The notes: generated by a model from the sequence alone, not told the origin. Shown: positions 49,967-60,383, counted from the stretch's first letter. The stretch: DNA of 64,000 nt from Galactobacter valiniphilus (GCF_003575975.1 NZ_QQXK01000013.1:1-64000), one strand, 5' to 3'. Numbers and translations are program-made.

Positions 49967-50755
49967 ATGGGCATCGTTAAGGGACTCGAGCGCGGCCTCG
50001 AGAGATTGGTGGCCAAGGCCTTCCGGGGCGCGGCCAACGACGGCGTCAAGCCGGTCGAGATCGCCAATCGACTCCGCAACGTCATGGACGACGAGGCCTT
50101 CGCACTGTCGGAGGGCCGCACCGTCGCGCCCCACTCCTTCACCGTTCGCCTGGGCGACGAGGACTACGAGAAGGCGCGCGGCTGGGGACAGCCCCTCGCG
50201 CAGGAACTTGCCGACGTCGCCCTGGAGCACGCCCAGGCGCAGGACTACACGCTGCGCGACGCCGTGAGCGTCACGTTCCGCCACGACCCCTCGCTCGGTC
50301 GCGGCCACCTCGAGGTCGATTCCTCCCTCGGTGGCCCGCAGGCGGCACCCCCGCGCCCCTCCCGCCCGGCACCCGCCGCGGCGCCGGCGCCCGCCCCGGA
50401 GATCCCGCGCGGCGCCACGACCCGCATCGCTCCCCCGCCGCCGCGCCCGCAGGCACCCACCCCCGTCATCGAGGTCGAGGGCCGCCGCTACGGGATCAAC
50501 GCGGAAGAGATCACCATCGGGCGCTCGTCCGAGGCCGACATCCAGGTGGACGACACCGGCGTGTCCCGCAAGCACACCGCGATCGTGCGCCGCGGGGACC
50601 GGGTCTACGCCCGCGACCTCGGCTCGACCAACGGCACCTTCGTGAACGGCACCCGGATCACGGGAGACACCGAACTTCTCGACGGAACGGTGGTGGCGCT
50701 GGGACACACCCGCATCACCTTCCGCCTTGAGGCCAACCCCCAAGGGGTGAAGTAG
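49967..50755 (+). CDS. fhaA: FhaA: DUF3662 and FHA-domain protein
   Basis: The protein is 262 aa. The N-terminal DUF3662 (about residues 1-120) starts MGIVKGLERGLERLVAKAFR. A Pro/Ala-rich linker (about 125-165) follows, then an FHA domain (about 168-258) with ITIGRSSEADIQVDDTGVSR, KHTAI and DLGSTNGTFVNGTRI, the phospho-threonine-binding loops. FhaA is a PknB substrate that binds lipid II flippase MurJ in mycobacteria and limits peptidoglycan synthesis. It is first of the seven-gene operon through pknB. Strong SD. Confidence 0.95.
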   Translation: MGIVKGLERGLERLVAKAFRGAANDGVKPVEIANRLRNVMDDEAFALSEGRTVAPHSFTVRLGDEDYEKARGWGQPLAQELADVALEHAQAQDYTLRDAVSVTFRHDPSLGRGHLEVDSSLGGPQAAPPRPSRPAPAAAPAPAPEIPRGATTRIAPPPPRPQAPTPVIEVEGRRYGINAEEITIGRSSEADIQVDDTGVSRKHTAIVRRGDRVYARDLGSTNGTFVNGTRITGDTELLDGTVVALGHTRITFRLEANPQGVK

Positions 50756-50759
50756 CCCA

Positions 50760-51254
50760 GTGGCACCACTCGTCCTGACCCTTCTGCGCTTCGGCTTCCT
50801 GGCCTTGGTGTGGATCCTCGTTCTCGTGGTCATCCTGGCCCTGCGCCGCGATCTCGGAGTGGGCCAGCGCACCCGCGTGGCCGCGGCCGGCGCCGAACGC
50901 CGCGGCCTCAAGGCGCCGGCCCCCGAGACACCCCTCGCCCCGCCCGTCGAGGAAGCTCCGCGCCCGGCGAGTGAGCTCGTGGTGCTCGCGGGCAGCCGGG
51001 CCGGCACCGTCCTCCCCCTCGGCGCCAGCCCGCTGTTGCTCGGCCGCGCCCAGGAGGCCAACCTCGTGCTCGACGACGACTACTCCTCGGGCCGCCACGC
51101 GCGCCTGTTCCCGCAGGGCAGCCGCTGGTTCCTCGAGGACCTTGGCTCGACCAACGGCACCTTCATCGATGACGCGCCGCTCACGCGCGCCCAGCCGGTG
51201 GAGCCCGGCCAGCGCATCCGCATCGGCAAGACCGTGATGGAGTTGAGGCCGTAG
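50760..51254 (+). CDS. fhaB: FhaB (FipA-interacting FHA protein), membrane-anchored
   Basis: The protein is 164 aa. One membrane helix at about residues 5-28 (LLRFGFLALVWILVLVVILA) anchors a cytoplasmic tail. A Pro-rich linker contains a Thr-Pro, and a C-terminal FHA domain (about 78-160) has LLLGRAQEANLVLDDDYSSG, RHARL and DLGSTNGTFIDD. FhaB links kinase signalling to septal proteins. GTG start lies four bases after fhaA, and it is separated by one base from pstP. Confidence 0.94.
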   Translation: MAPLVLTLLRFGFLALVWILVLVVILALRRDLGVGQRTRVAAAGAERRGLKAPAPETPLAPPVEEAPRPASELVVLAGSRAGTVLPLGASPLLLGRAQEANLVLDDDYSSGRHARLFPQGSRWFLEDLGSTNGTFIDDAPLTRAQPVEPGQRIRIGKTVMELRP

Positions 51255-51255
51255 C

Positions 51256-52683
51256 ATGGCGCTCTATCTCGACTTCGCGGCCGCCTCCGACGTGGGACGC
51301 GTCCGCAAGAAGAACGACGATTCCGGCTACGCCGGGCGCTACCTTGCCGTCGTCGCCGACGGCATGGGAGGCCACGTGGGCGGCGATGTCGCCTCGGCAT
51401 CCACCGTCCTCGATCTGGTGCACCTGGATCACCCCGACGTGGCCCACCCGGCCACGACGCTCGCGGATGAGATCCAGAGCGCCAACATCATCCTCAACGA
51501 GCTCGTCGACGCCAATCCCAAGCTCTCCGGCATGGGCACCACGGTGACGGCACTGCTGCTCACGGGCGATCGCTTCCGCTTCGCCCACATCGGCGATTCC
51601 CGCGCCTACCGCCTCAAGGACGGCGTGTGGGAGCAGATCTCGCGCGATCACACCTTCGTGGAGAAGCTGCTCGAGGAGGGCCGCATCACGCCCGAAGAGG
51701 CGAAGGTGCACCCCCACCGCAACGTGATCATGCGCGTGCTCGGAGATTCCGATGCCTCCCCCGAGCTCGATCTGCAGGAGTTCCCCGTGGAACCCGGCGA
51801 GGTCTGGATGCTCTGCTCCGACGGCATCAACGCCGTGGTTCCCGAGGAGGAGACCGAGCGCATCGTGCGCCTGTCAGGCTCCGTCGAGGACGCGGCGAAC
51901 GCCCTGGTCCAGCGCACGCTGGAGCTGGGGAGCCCGGATAACGTCACCGCCGTGGTGGTCCAGGTGCTCGACGACGCGGCGACGCCGCCTTCGCTTCCCC
52001 GCACCCCCGCCGAGGCGGCCGATGATCCCTCGCCGGACACCGGCCAGCTGCGCGTGGCGGCCGACGGCGACCTTGCCGCCAACCAGGCGATCCTGCGCCA
52101 CGAGATGGCCAATCGCCCGCACTCCCTCGTGGGCGCCGCCCTGCTCGCGACCGAGTCCGGGCAGATTCCGATCGTCACGCAGCGCTCCGGTGAGCGCCGC
52201 GCCGCCGCCCTGCTCAACCACAAGTCGGCCCAGGCCGAGGCGGATGCGCTGGCCCCCGAGGCCGAGCTGCTCACCGATGAGCCGCGCCGTCGCCGCGGTT
52301 GGGTGCTCCCGGGCATCCTTGTGGTGTGCATCGGCCTGCTCGCCTCGGTGCTGTACTTCGGGTACACGTGGACGCAGACCCGTTACTTCGCCGGCCTGGA
52401 CAACGGCAAGGTCGCCGTCTTCCAGGGCGTCTCCCAGGACATCGGCCCGCTCAAGCTCTCCCACGTGGACACCACCACGCAGGTGCCGGTCGACGTGCTG
52501 CCCAAGTTCTGGCAGGACAAGCTCAGCGCCGGCATCCCGGCCGAAAATCGCCAGGAGGCCATGGACACCCTGCGCCTCATCGTGCTCAAGGCCAAGGAGC
52601 AATGCACCGTCGTGGCACCCGGCGCCGGCGGCTCGGTGAGCAGCGAGGCCCCGGCCTTCTGCACCGAGGAGGTGCCCCAGTGA
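51256..52683 (+). CDS. pstP: PstP/PP2C-type serine/threonine phosphatase
   Basis: The protein is 475 aa. The catalytic PP2C domain (about residues 1-240) has RKKNDDSGYAGRYLAVVADG, DGMGGHVGGDVAS, HIGDSRAYRL, SDGINAVV and PDNVTAVVVQVL with all metal-binding Asp residues. One membrane helix follows at about 350-372, then an extracellular stretch of about 100 residues ending in TEEVPQ. It reverses PknA/PknB phosphorylation. The stop codon overlaps the GTG of rodA. Confidence 0.96.
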   Translation: MALYLDFAAASDVGRVRKKNDDSGYAGRYLAVVADGMGGHVGGDVASASTVLDLVHLDHPDVAHPATTLADEIQSANIILNELVDANPKLSGMGTTVTALLLTGDRFRFAHIGDSRAYRLKDGVWEQISRDHTFVEKLLEEGRITPEEAKVHPHRNVIMRVLGDSDASPELDLQEFPVEPGEVWMLCSDGINAVVPEEETERIVRLSGSVEDAANALVQRTLELGSPDNVTAVVVQVLDDAATPPSLPRTPAEAADDPSPDTGQLRVAADGDLAANQAILRHEMANRPHSLVGAALLATESGQIPIVTQRSGERRAAALLNHKSAQAEADALAPEAELLTDEPRRRRGWVLPGILVVCIGLLASVLYFGYTWTQTRYFAGLDNGKVAVFQGVSQDIGPLKLSHVDTTTQVPVDVLPKFWQDKLSAGIPAENRQEAMDTLRLIVLKAKEQCTVVAPGAGGSVSSEAPAFCTEEVPQ

Positions 52684-54173
52684 GCGCCCCCGTTGTTGAT
52701 GCTACAAGCGGCATGAAGGCGAAACGACAGCGCCCGCAGCCCACGCGCCGCACCCTCGAGCTCTTCCTGCTCCTGCTCGCGCTGGGCGTCACCGCCCTGG
52801 CCGACTTCCTCGTCTCCTCCAGCGTCGGGGCCTCGAGCAACGACACCTCCTGGATCACCCACGTGGTCGTCCTCGGCCTGCTGGGGTTCGGCGTGAACGT
52901 TTCTCTGCGCCTGTGGGCAAAATATGCCGATCCGTTCATTCTTCCGGTCGTTGTGGCCCTGAACGGCATCGGCCTGGCCATGATCCACCGCCTCGATCTG
53001 GCCTCAAGCGCGGCGGCGGGCAGCAATGCAGCCACGAGCCAGTTGTTATATACCGGACTAGGCATGATCTGCGCAGTGGTGGTCATGTGGATCATCCGCG
53101 ACCACCGCGTGCTGCGCCGCTTCACCTACGTGTGGCTCGCCGCCTCCGTGGTCCTCTTACTCCTGCCGCTCGTTCCGGGCCTCGGCGCCGGCACCATCAA
53201 CGGCGCCAACATCTGGATCCGCGTGGGTTCCTTCTCGCTCCAGCCGGGTGAGTTCGCCAAGATCACGCTCGCGCTGTTCTTCGCGTCCTACCTCGGCTCC
53301 AAGCGGGATCTCATCCTGTTGGCCGGGCGCAAGATCGGCCCGCTCCAGCTGCCCCGCGCCCGCGATCTCGGCCCCATGCTCGTCGCCTGGGCCGTGGCCC
53401 TCGGCGTCCTGGTCTTCCAGCGCGATCTGGGCTCGGCCATCATGTTCTTCGGCCTCTTCATGGTGATGATCTACGTGGCGACGGGCCGCGTCTCCTGGAT
53501 CGTCATCGGCCTGGGCCTCATGGTGCTCGGCGGCGCCGCCGCCATGATGTTCATGGGCCACGTCCAGCGCCGCGTCAACGTCTGGCTGAACGCCTTCGAC
53601 CCGAACGTCTACGAGGCCAAGGGCGGAAGCCTGCAGATCGTCCAAGGCCTCTTTGCCATGGCCAACGGCGGCATGGTGGGTACGGGCCTCGGCGGCGGAC
53701 AGCCGTACCGCATCCCCGTGGCCAAGTCCGACATGATCTATGCCTCCCTCGGCGAGGAACTCGGCCTCATCGGCATGCTGGCGATCGTCTGCCTCTTCCT
53801 CATCCTCATCAGCCGCGGCATCCGCGCGGCCCTCGGCGCCCGCGACAGCTTCGGCAAGCTGCTGGGCACGGGCCTGAGCTTCATCCTCGCGCTGCAGTTC
53901 TTTGTGGTGACGGCCGGCGTCCTGCGCGTCATGCCGCTCACCGGCCTCGCCACGCCCTTCCTCGCCGCGGGCGGTTCCGCCCTGCTGGCCAACTGGATCC
54001 TGGTGTCCCTCTTGCTCCTGATCTCCCACAACGCCAGGCGCCCCTCCACGGGCGGCGGCACCCTCTCGACCACCGAGCAGGGCCTCATCGACCGCAAGGT
54101 CGAGGCCAAGCGCGCGCAGGAGGCCAGCGAGACCGGCCCCGGCGCGCCGCTCGCGGGGGGTGAGGACGCGTGA
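52680..54173 (+). CDS. rodA: RodA/FtsW-family peptidoglycan glycosyltransferase
   Basis: This SEDS protein (497 aa) has about ten or more membrane helices and polymerises lipid II. The hallmark motifs are GANIWIRVGSFSLQPGEFAKI and FQRDLGSAIMFFGLF, then GLGGGQPYRIPVAKSDMIYA and SLGEELGLIGMLA. It works with the adjacent class B PBP (PbpA). The GTG at 52680 follows GAGGAGGTG and overlaps the pstP stop. A basic N-terminus (about 30 residues) precedes the first helix and could be a phosphorylation region. Confidence 0.95.
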   Translation: MSAPVVDATSGMKAKRQRPQPTRRTLELFLLLLALGVTALADFLVSSSVGASSNDTSWITHVVVLGLLGFGVNVSLRLWAKYADPFILPVVVALNGIGLAMIHRLDLASSAAAGSNAATSQLLYTGLGMICAVVVMWIIRDHRVLRRFTYVWLAASVVLLLLPLVPGLGAGTINGANIWIRVGSFSLQPGEFAKITLALFFASYLGSKRDLILLAGRKIGPLQLPRARDLGPMLVAWAVALGVLVFQRDLGSAIMFFGLFMVMIYVATGRVSWIVIGLGLMVLGGAAAMMFMGHVQRRVNVWLNAFDPNVYEAKGGSLQIVQGLFAMANGGMVGTGLGGGQPYRIPVAKSDMIYASLGEELGLIGMLAIVCLFLILISRGIRAALGARDSFGKLLGTGLSFILALQFFVVTAGVLRVMPLTGLATPFLAAGGSALLANWILVSLLLLISHNARRPSTGGGTLSTTEQGLIDRKVEAKRAQEASETGPGAPLAGGEDA

Positions 54174-55639
54174 ACCAGGCCATCAGGCGCACCTGGGTCG
54201 CCATCGTCGCGCTCCTGGCGATCATCATGGGTGCCACGACCTACGTGCAGTTCTTCGCCGCCGACGCGATCAACAACGATGCGCTGAACACCTCGCGCAA
54301 GCTCGACGCCGCCAACTCCTCCCCGCGTGGGACGATCCTGGCCGGAGGCGAGGCGATCGCCGAGTCGGTCAAGAACCCCGAGGGCAGCACCTACGCCTAC
54401 AAGCGGGTCTACAACGACGCCAAGCTGTACTCGGGCCTCACTGGCTACTTCAGCCTGGACGCCGGCGTGACCCAGCTCGAGTCTTCCCAGAACCAGACGC
54501 TCATGGGCAGCTCGGACGATCAGTTCTTCGACCGCATCGCGAACCTGTTCACGGGCACGGAGGATCAGGGCGCCAACATCGAGCTCACGATCGACCCGAA
54601 GATCCAGAAGGCGGCCTACGACGCGCTGCCCGATGACTTCAAGGGTTCGGTCGTCGTCCTGAACCCCAAGACCGGCGAGATCCTGGCCATGGTGTCCAAG
54701 CCCAGCTTCGACACCAACCTGCTCGCCGTGCAGTCGACCTCGAAGGCCGCCGCCAACCGCGCGGAGCTCTCGAAGAACAAGAACATCCGGCTCTACTGGA
54801 ATCCGGCCGTTCAGGACCGCGTGTCCCCCGGTTCCACGTTCAAGGTCCTCGACCTCGTGGCCGGCATGGAGACGGGCTACTTCAAGCTCGACGGGGAGTA
54901 CGACAACTCCCTGAAGTGGACCCCGCCCGGAACCAGCACGCCGCTCGGCAACTTCGACGGCGGCAATTGCTCGCAGCAGCCCGACAAGGCCTCGCTGCGC
55001 TTCATCGTGGCCCAGTCCTGCAACACCCCCTTCGGCCAGGCGATCCAGGAGATCGGCCAGGACAAGATGAAGGAGGTGACCGAGCGCTTCGGCTTCAACT
55101 CGAAGCCGGATTGGCTGGGTCTCTCCCCGACGGCCGCCTCGGTGTGGCCCACGGACAAGATGTCCCCCGGCAACCTCGCCTCGGCCTCGATCGGTCAGTA
55201 CGACGTGCAGACCACGGTCCTGCAGATGGCCATGGTCTCCGCCGGCATCGCGAACGACGGCGTGCTGATGAAGCCCCAGCTCATCAAGCAGGTCACGGGC
55301 TCCGACCTCAAGGTCCTGCAGGACTTCAAGGCCGAGAAGTACTCCACCGTGACGACGCCGCAGATTGCCAACGACGTCACCGAGCTCATGCGCGGCCCGG
55401 TGCAGTCGGGCACGGCGAGGCGGGCGGCCGTTCCCGGCCTCGACATCGCCGCCAAGACCGGCACGGCGCAGATCGGCACGGGGACCGGCAAGGTCAACGC
55501 GTGGATCACGGGGTTCGCCCCGGCCGATGATCCCGAGGTCGCCATCGCGGTGAACGTCGAGAACATCACCTACGACCAGAGCCACGGGCTCACCAGCACG
55601 ATTATGAAGAACGTACTCAAGGCGGTGTTCAACAAGTGA
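54170..55639 (+). CDS. pbpA: Penicillin-binding protein A (class B transpeptidase)
   Basis: PbpA (489 aa) has a single N-terminal membrane helix (about residues 9-28) and an extracellular transpeptidase domain. The active-site motifs are STFK (about residue 222), SCN (about 282) and KTGTAQ (about 428). The NFDGGNC segment is typical of the actinobacterial PbpA. It cross-links peptidoglycan made by RodA. GTG start overlaps rodA (GTGA) and the stop overlaps pknA in the same way. Beta-lactams inhibit this family. Confidence 0.95.
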   Translation: MNQAIRRTWVAIVALLAIIMGATTYVQFFAADAINNDALNTSRKLDAANSSPRGTILAGGEAIAESVKNPEGSTYAYKRVYNDAKLYSGLTGYFSLDAGVTQLESSQNQTLMGSSDDQFFDRIANLFTGTEDQGANIELTIDPKIQKAAYDALPDDFKGSVVVLNPKTGEILAMVSKPSFDTNLLAVQSTSKAAANRAELSKNKNIRLYWNPAVQDRVSPGSTFKVLDLVAGMETGYFKLDGEYDNSLKWTPPGTSTPLGNFDGGNCSQQPDKASLRFIVAQSCNTPFGQAIQEIGQDKMKEVTERFGFNSKPDWLGLSPTAASVWPTDKMSPGNLASASIGQYDVQTTVLQMAMVSAGIANDGVLMKPQLIKQVTGSDLKVLQDFKAEKYSTVTTPQIANDVTELMRGPVQSGTARRAAVPGLDIAAKTGTAQIGTGTGKVNAWITGFAPADDPEVAIAVNVENITYDQSHGLTSTIMKNVLKAVFNK

Positions 55640-57300
55640 GACCCACCAGCGGCATCTCCCTCGGCGGCCGATACAGGCTGACCGACCGGATCGCCATCGG
55701 GGGCATGGGCGAGGTCTGGAAGGCCCTCGACGACGTCCTCGGGCGCGTCGTGGCCATCAAGATCCTCAAGGAGGAATACACGGGCGATCCCGGCTTCCTT
55801 GAGCGCTTCCGCGCGGAGGCCCGGCACACTGCCCTGCTGAACAACGATGGCATCGCGAACGTGTTCGACTACGGCGAGGCCGACGGCTCGGCCTACCTCG
55901 TGATGGAGCTCGTGCCGGGGGAGCCCCTCTCCACGATCATCGAGCGCGAGCGGGTCCTGACGCCCGACTTCACGCTCTCCGTCATCGCGCAGACGGCGCG
56001 GGCGCTCTCCGCCGCGCACGCGCGCGGGCTGGTGCACCGCGACGTCAAGCCGGGCAATCTGCTCATCATGCCCAACGGCAAGGTGAAGATCACCGACTTC
56101 GGCATCGCCCGCCTGGCCGACCAGGTGCCGCTGACCGCCACGGGCCAGGTCATGGGCACGGCCCAATACCTGGCGCCGGAGCAGGCCACGGGCCAGACGG
56201 CCACGGGCCAATCTGACCTCTATTCGCTCGGCGTCATTGGCTACGAGTGCCTGGCCGGTCGCCGCCCGTTCACGGGCGAATCGCAGATCGCCATTGCCCT
56301 GGCGCAGGTCAACGACCGCCCTCCGGCGTTGCCCGAAACGCTGCCGCTACCGCTGCGCGCCCTCATCCTCTCGATGCTGGCCAAGGACCCGGCGGACCGC
56401 CCCGCCAACGCGTCCCAGCTGGCCATCGCCGCCGACGCGCTGCGCGCCGGCCGCACCGAGGCCGCCGTGGCGGCCGTGCCGGGCATGGCCGCGTTCCTGG
56501 GGGCCGGCGACGCCGCCACCCAGGCCATGACGAGCCCGCTCGAGGCGACCACGCAGGCCACCCAGGCGATCTCCGCCCAGGCCACCCCCGCCACGAGCGC
56601 CCTGCCCACGCTTCCCACGCCCGCGGACGAGATCGCGGCGACGGCCTCGCCCACCCAGCCCGCGGCGTCGGGCGGGACCCAGCAGGAGCCGGCCGACGAC
56701 GAGCTCGACCCGGCCGCCCGGCCGGCCTCCGGCTCCCGCAAGGGCCTGATCTGGGGCATCGTCGGCGCCGTGGTGGTGGCGCTGATCGTGCTCGGCATCA
56801 TCTTCGGTTCCCAGCTCTTCGGGGGAGGGTCGGAGGCCACCACGGCGCCGCCGAGCACCTCGGCCTCCGCCTCCACCACGGAGTCGAGCAACCCCACCAC
56901 CGAGTCGAGCCAGCCGACGGAGACCACGGAGTCAACCGAGTCGACGCCCTCCACCTCGTCAACCGCCACGTATCTGGACAAGTCGCAGTTCATCGGCATG
57001 CAGGTCGACGAGGCCGAGGCCCAGCTGCGTTCGCTCGGATACACGAGCATCAGGCAGAGCCCGCGCGAGGCCACGGCCGAGGAATCCAGCGTCGTGGACA
57101 TGTCCCCGGCCAACGACTACGTCTCGTTCGACAAGCGGATCACGCTCTACTTCGCGGTCCCGCCGGCCCAGACGGATCCTCCGGAGAGCACCGAGACCAC
57201 GCCGGAGTCCTCGAGCAATCCGCCGGAGACCTCGCAGAGCGTGCAGAGCACGCCCGCGAGCACGCCGGCCAGCACCACCCCGTCCGCCAAGAGCAGCTGA
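55636..57300 (+). CDS. pknA: Ser/Thr protein kinase PknA-like, with one C-terminal PASTA domain
   Basis: The protein is 554 aa. The kinase domain (about residues 8-270) has [26 protein letters not shown] (Lys), [10 protein letters not shown] (about 133), DFGIARL (about 153), and APEQ. A Thr/Ala/Pro-rich juxtamembrane part (about 290-365) precedes one helix (about 370-395). Outside the cell are a Thr/Ser/Glu-rich linker and one PASTA domain ([20 protein letters not shown]). Mycobacterial PknA lacks PASTA repeats, so this version can sense wall fragments directly. GTG start overlaps pbpA. Confidence 0.93.
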   Translation: MRPTSGISLGGRYRLTDRIAIGGMGEVWKALDDVLGRVVAIKILKEEYTGDPGFLERFRAEARHTALLNNDGIANVFDYGEADGSAYLVMELVPGEPLSTIIERERVLTPDFTLSVIAQTARALSAAHARGLVHRDVKPGNLLIMPNGKVKITDFGIARLADQVPLTATGQVMGTAQYLAPEQATGQTATGQSDLYSLGVIGYECLAGRRPFTGESQIAIALAQVNDRPPALPETLPLPLRALILSMLAKDPADRPANASQLAIAADALRAGRTEAAVAAVPGMAAFLGAGDAATQAMTSPLEATTQATQAISAQATPATSALPTLPTPADEIAATASPTQPAASGGTQQEPADDELDPAARPASGSRKGLIWGIVGAVVVALIVLGIIFGSQLFGGGSEATTAPPSTSASASTTESSNPTTESSQPTETTESTESTPSTSSTATYLDKSQFIGMQVDEAEAQLRSLGYTSIRQSPREATAEESSVVDMSPANDYVSFDKRITLYFAVPPAQTDPPESTETTPESSSNPPETSQSVQSTPASTPASTTPSAKSS

Positions 57301-57353
57301 GTTCCCGATTCCTTCGCGAACCGCACCCACTACAGACCTCCAGGAGGTGACCC

Positions 57354-59609
57354 GTGACTGATCAGTCCAGGGGCGCCCATTCGTCCCCCCAAGACCCGTC
57401 CGGGTCCGCCGCGACCCCCAAGCAGCGCGTGCTCAACGACCGCTACGAGCTCGGTGCCCTGATCGGCCGCGGGGGCATGGCGGACGTCTGGAAGGGCCGC
57501 GATCTGCTGCTCGGCCGCGATGTGGCCGTGAAGATCCTGCGGTCGGATTTGGCCCGTGACCCCGTGTTCCAGGCCCGCTTCCGCCGCGAAGCCAAGGCCG
57601 TGGCCGGACTCAACGATCCCTCGATCGTTGCCGTCTACGACACGGGTGACACCGATGTGCAGGTGCCGGGGGAGCACGCCTCCCTCAAGGTGCCCTTCAT
57701 CGTCATGGAGTACGTGAGCGGCCACACGCTCAAGGAACGGCTCTCCGGCGGCCCGCTGCCCGTGCAAGACGCGGGCAACGCGACGCTCGGTGTCCTCGCC
57801 GCGCTGACCTCGAGCCACGCGCAGTCGATCGTGCACCGTGACATCAAGCCGGCCAACGTGATGATCACGGACGCCGGCGCGGTCAAGGTCATGGACTTCG
57901 GCATCGCCCGCGCGCTGGCGGATTCCGCCGCCACGATGACGCAGACGCAGGCCGTCGTGGGCACCGCCCAGTACCTCTCGCCAGAGCAGGCCCGCGGCGA
58001 GTCCGTGGACGAGCGCTCGGACCTGTACTCGGCCGGGTGCCTGCTCTTCGAGCTGCTGACGGGCCGCCCGCCGTTCCTCGGCGACAGCCCGGTCTCCGTG
58101 GCGTACCAGCACGTGGGGGAGCAGCCCCCCGTGGCCTCGACCCTGAACCCGCAGGTCACGCCGGCCCTGGACGCCGTGCTGGCCACGGCCCTGGCCAAGG
58201 ACCGCGAGGAGCGCTTCCAAAGCGCCTCGGACTTCTCCACAGCGCTGCGCCAGGCGCTGCGCGGGGAGATGCCCGCCCTCACGCAGGCCACCACGGTCAT
58301 CCCGGCTGAGTCTGACGACGCCACGCGCATCGTGTCCGCCGTGCCGGCCGGCGCTGCCTACGCGGCCGGCCTGCCGGGCGAGCCGGCCCCGACCACGGGC
58401 CGCCTGGACACCGTGCTGGGCGATCCGGAGCAGGACGGCTCCGGCTTCTTTGGCGATGCCTCCGATCCGGCGCACGTCCGCGAGAACTCCAAGCGCAAGG
58501 GCATCATCTGGGCCGTGTCACTCGTGCTCGTCGCGCTCATCGGCGTGGGCGGCTTCTTCGTCTGGAACTGGATGAAGGACGAGGCCGAGAAGAACGCCCG
58601 CGTGGCGGTGCCGACGGTTGCGAGCAAGACGGTGGAGCAGGCCTCGGCCGAGCTCACGGCCGCCGGCTTCACCGATCTCTCCCAGGAGGAGGTCTTCAGC
58701 GACGAGGTGCCCAAGGGGCAGGTCGTGGAGACGGACCCCGGCGCCGGCGTGCCCACGCTGAAGAGCACGCGCATCATCATGAAGGTCTCCAAGGGTCCGG
58801 ACACCGTCGCGATCCCCAAGAACCTGGCAGGCATGAGCGTCGAGGAGGTCACGGCCGCCCTCAAGGCCCTGGGCCTCGAGGTGAACGCGAAGACGCAGGA
58901 AGTCGAGGGCAAGGACATCGAGCGCGGCAAGGTGGTCAACACCAATCCGGCCATGGGCAAGAACGCCCAGGTGGGCAGCGCCGTGACCCTGCTGGTCTCC
59001 AAGGGTGAGGTCGAGATCCCCAAGGACATCAAGGGCATGAGCGAGGACGAGGCGCGCACCGCGCTGACCCAGCTCGGCTTCACGGTGGCGCAGACCTCGC
59101 GCCAGGTGGATGGCGGCGACACGGTGGAGAGCGGCAAGGTCGTCTCCACCGATCCGCAGCCGGGCAGCAAGCAGCCCTATGGCACCCAGGTGACGCTGCT
59201 CATGGCCAAGACCAAGCTGGAGATCCCGAGCACGCTCGTGGGCCAGAACGAGGCCTCGGTGCAGTCCATCCTGAAGGACAAGGGCTTCACGAAGGTCACG
59301 AGCGTCCCGAAGGAATCCTCGCAGCCTGTCGGCACGGTGGTGGAGGTGTCCCCGGCCCCGGGCTCCAAGGTCACGCCCGACACCGAGATCCGCGTGTTCG
59401 TCTCCAACGCCGTGCTCAAGCTGGTTCCCAGCGTCATGGGTCAGGACGTCGCCACCGCCACGCAGACCCTGCAGGCCGCCGGCTTTGTGGTCCGCGTAAA
59501 CCAGGTCGAGGTGGAGGACGGCGCCCAGGGCACCGTCGCCAAGCAGTCGCTCGCGCCGAACTCCGAGGCGAAGCCCGGCACGGAGATCGTGCTGGACGTC
59601 ATCGAGTAA
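57354..59609 (+). CDS. pknB: Ser/Thr protein kinase PknB with five PASTA domains
   Basis: The protein is 751 aa. The kinase domain (about residues 25-290) shows GRGGMADVWKGRDLLLGRDV, HRDIKPANVM (about 160), DFGIARAL (about 180) and SPEQARGESVDERSDLYS. A membrane helix follows at about 383-405 and then five PASTA units, each opening with an IP/VP pair (about 415-750). Four is the usual number for actinobacterial PknB. PASTA domains bind muropeptides or lipid II, and the kinase phosphorylates FhaA, FhaB, RodA and division proteins. The start is fixed by AGGAGGTGA before GTG 57354. Confidence 0.96.
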   Translation: MTDQSRGAHSSPQDPSGSAATPKQRVLNDRYELGALIGRGGMADVWKGRDLLLGRDVAVKILRSDLARDPVFQARFRREAKAVAGLNDPSIVAVYDTGDTDVQVPGEHASLKVPFIVMEYVSGHTLKERLSGGPLPVQDAGNATLGVLAALTSSHAQSIVHRDIKPANVMITDAGAVKVMDFGIARALADSAATMTQTQAVVGTAQYLSPEQARGESVDERSDLYSAGCLLFELLTGRPPFLGDSPVSVAYQHVGEQPPVASTLNPQVTPALDAVLATALAKDREERFQSASDFSTALRQALRGEMPALTQATTVIPAESDDATRIVSAVPAGAAYAAGLPGEPAPTTGRLDTVLGDPEQDGSGFFGDASDPAHVRENSKRKGIIWAVSLVLVALIGVGGFFVWNWMKDEAEKNARVAVPTVASKTVEQASAELTAAGFTDLSQEEVFSDEVPKGQVVETDPGAGVPTLKSTRIIMKVSKGPDTVAIPKNLAGMSVEEVTAALKALGLEVNAKTQEVEGKDIERGKVVNTNPAMGKNAQVGSAVTLLVSKGEVEIPKDIKGMSEDEARTALTQLGFTVAQTSRQVDGGDTVESGKVVSTDPQPGSKQPYGTQVTLLMAKTKLEIPSTLVGQNEASVQSILKDKGFTKVTSVPKESSQPVGTVVEVSPAPGSKVTPDTEIRVFVSNAVLKLVPSVMGQDVATATQTLQAAGFVVRVNQVEVEDGAQGTVAKQSLAPNSEAKPGTEIVLDVIE

Positions 59610-59621
59610 GGCCCGGACCGG

Positions 59622-59663
59622 AACGGCGCCGGCGGCACCCGTAAGGGTGCCGCCGGCGCCGTT
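59622..59663 (+). terminator. Terminator of the fhaA-pknB operon
   Basis: A perfect 19-bp stem (59622-59640 with 59645-59663) with GTAA loop lies 12 bases after the pknB stop and is followed by GTCTTGT. Confidence 0.9.
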
Positions 59664-59684
59664 GTCTTGTCTCCAGCGCGCCGG

Positions 59685-59721
59685 TGCCCGACGGCGGGTG
59701 GTGACCACCCGCCGTCGGGCA
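59685..59721 (-). terminator. Terminator of trpG, second copy of the pheA-type repeat hairpin
   Basis: A perfect 18-bp stem (59685-59702 with 59704-59721). Both arms are identical to those of the pheA terminator at 10040-10076. Confidence 0.85.
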
Positions 59722-59725
59722 GGGC

Positions 59726-60364
59726 TTAGCGCGTGATGAGCGGGGAGAGGCCGGCCGCCTTGGCGGCCGCGCCCTCGAGGCCGAGGGACTCGAGCCAGTT
59801 GCCGAGCATCTGGTAGCCGCCCTCGGTGAGGACGGACTCGGGGTGGAACTGCACACCCCACAGCGGCGCCGTGCGGTGGCTCAGGCCCATGATGACGCCG
59901 CCGGCGGTCTGAGCCGTGACCTCGAGCTGCTCGGGCACGGTGGCCGGCTCCACGGCGAGGGAGTGGTAGCGCGTCGCGGTGAAGGTCTCGGGGAGGCCGG
60001 CGAAGAGCGCGTGGCCCTCCTGGCTCACGCGGGAGGTCTTGCCGTGCATGAGCTCCTCGGCGTGCGAAACGACGCCGCCGAAGGCCTCCGCGAGCGCCTG
60101 GTGCCCCAGGCACACGCCGAGCATGGGAGTGGAGGTCTCGCCGCACCAACGGATGACGTCGAGGCAGACGCCCGCGCCGGCCGGGTTGCCGGGGCCGGGG
60201 GAGACGAGGACCCCGTCGGCCGCCTCGGCCAGCCGCAGGACCTCCTCGAGCGGGAGGTCGTCGTTGCGAATCACGGTCGTCTCGGCCCCGAGCTCGCGCA
60301 GGTAGCCGACGAGCGTGAAGACGAAGCTGTCGTAGTTGTCGATCACCAGGACGGAGGTGCTCAT
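59726..60364 (-). CDS. trpG: Anthranilate/aminodeoxychorismate synthase glutamine amidotransferase subunit
   Basis: A class I glutamine amidotransferase (212 aa). IDNYDSFVFTLVGYL opens the protein, GVLVSPGPGNPAGAG follows, GVCLGHQALAEAFGG has the catalytic Cys, and WGVQFHPESVLTE the His/Glu. It supplies ammonia to chorismate-using enzymes; here, near the sortase and crgA, it is usually annotated as trpG or pabA (folate). The partner PabB/TrpE is outside the window. It is last gene of a three-gene set with the sortase. Confidence 0.92.
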   Translation of the reverse strand: MSTSVLVIDNYDSFVFTLVGYLRELGAETTVIRNDDLPLEEVLRLAEAADGVLVSPGPGNPAGAGVCLDVIRWCGETSTPMLGVCLGHQALAEAFGGVVSHAEELMHGKTSRVSQEGHALFAGLPETFTATRYHSLAVEPATVPEQLEVTAQTAGGVIMGLSHRTAPLWGVQFHPESVLTEGGYQMLGNWLESLGLEGAAAKAAGLSPLITR

Positions 60365-60383
60365 GCGCTGGTCACGCTTTCTT

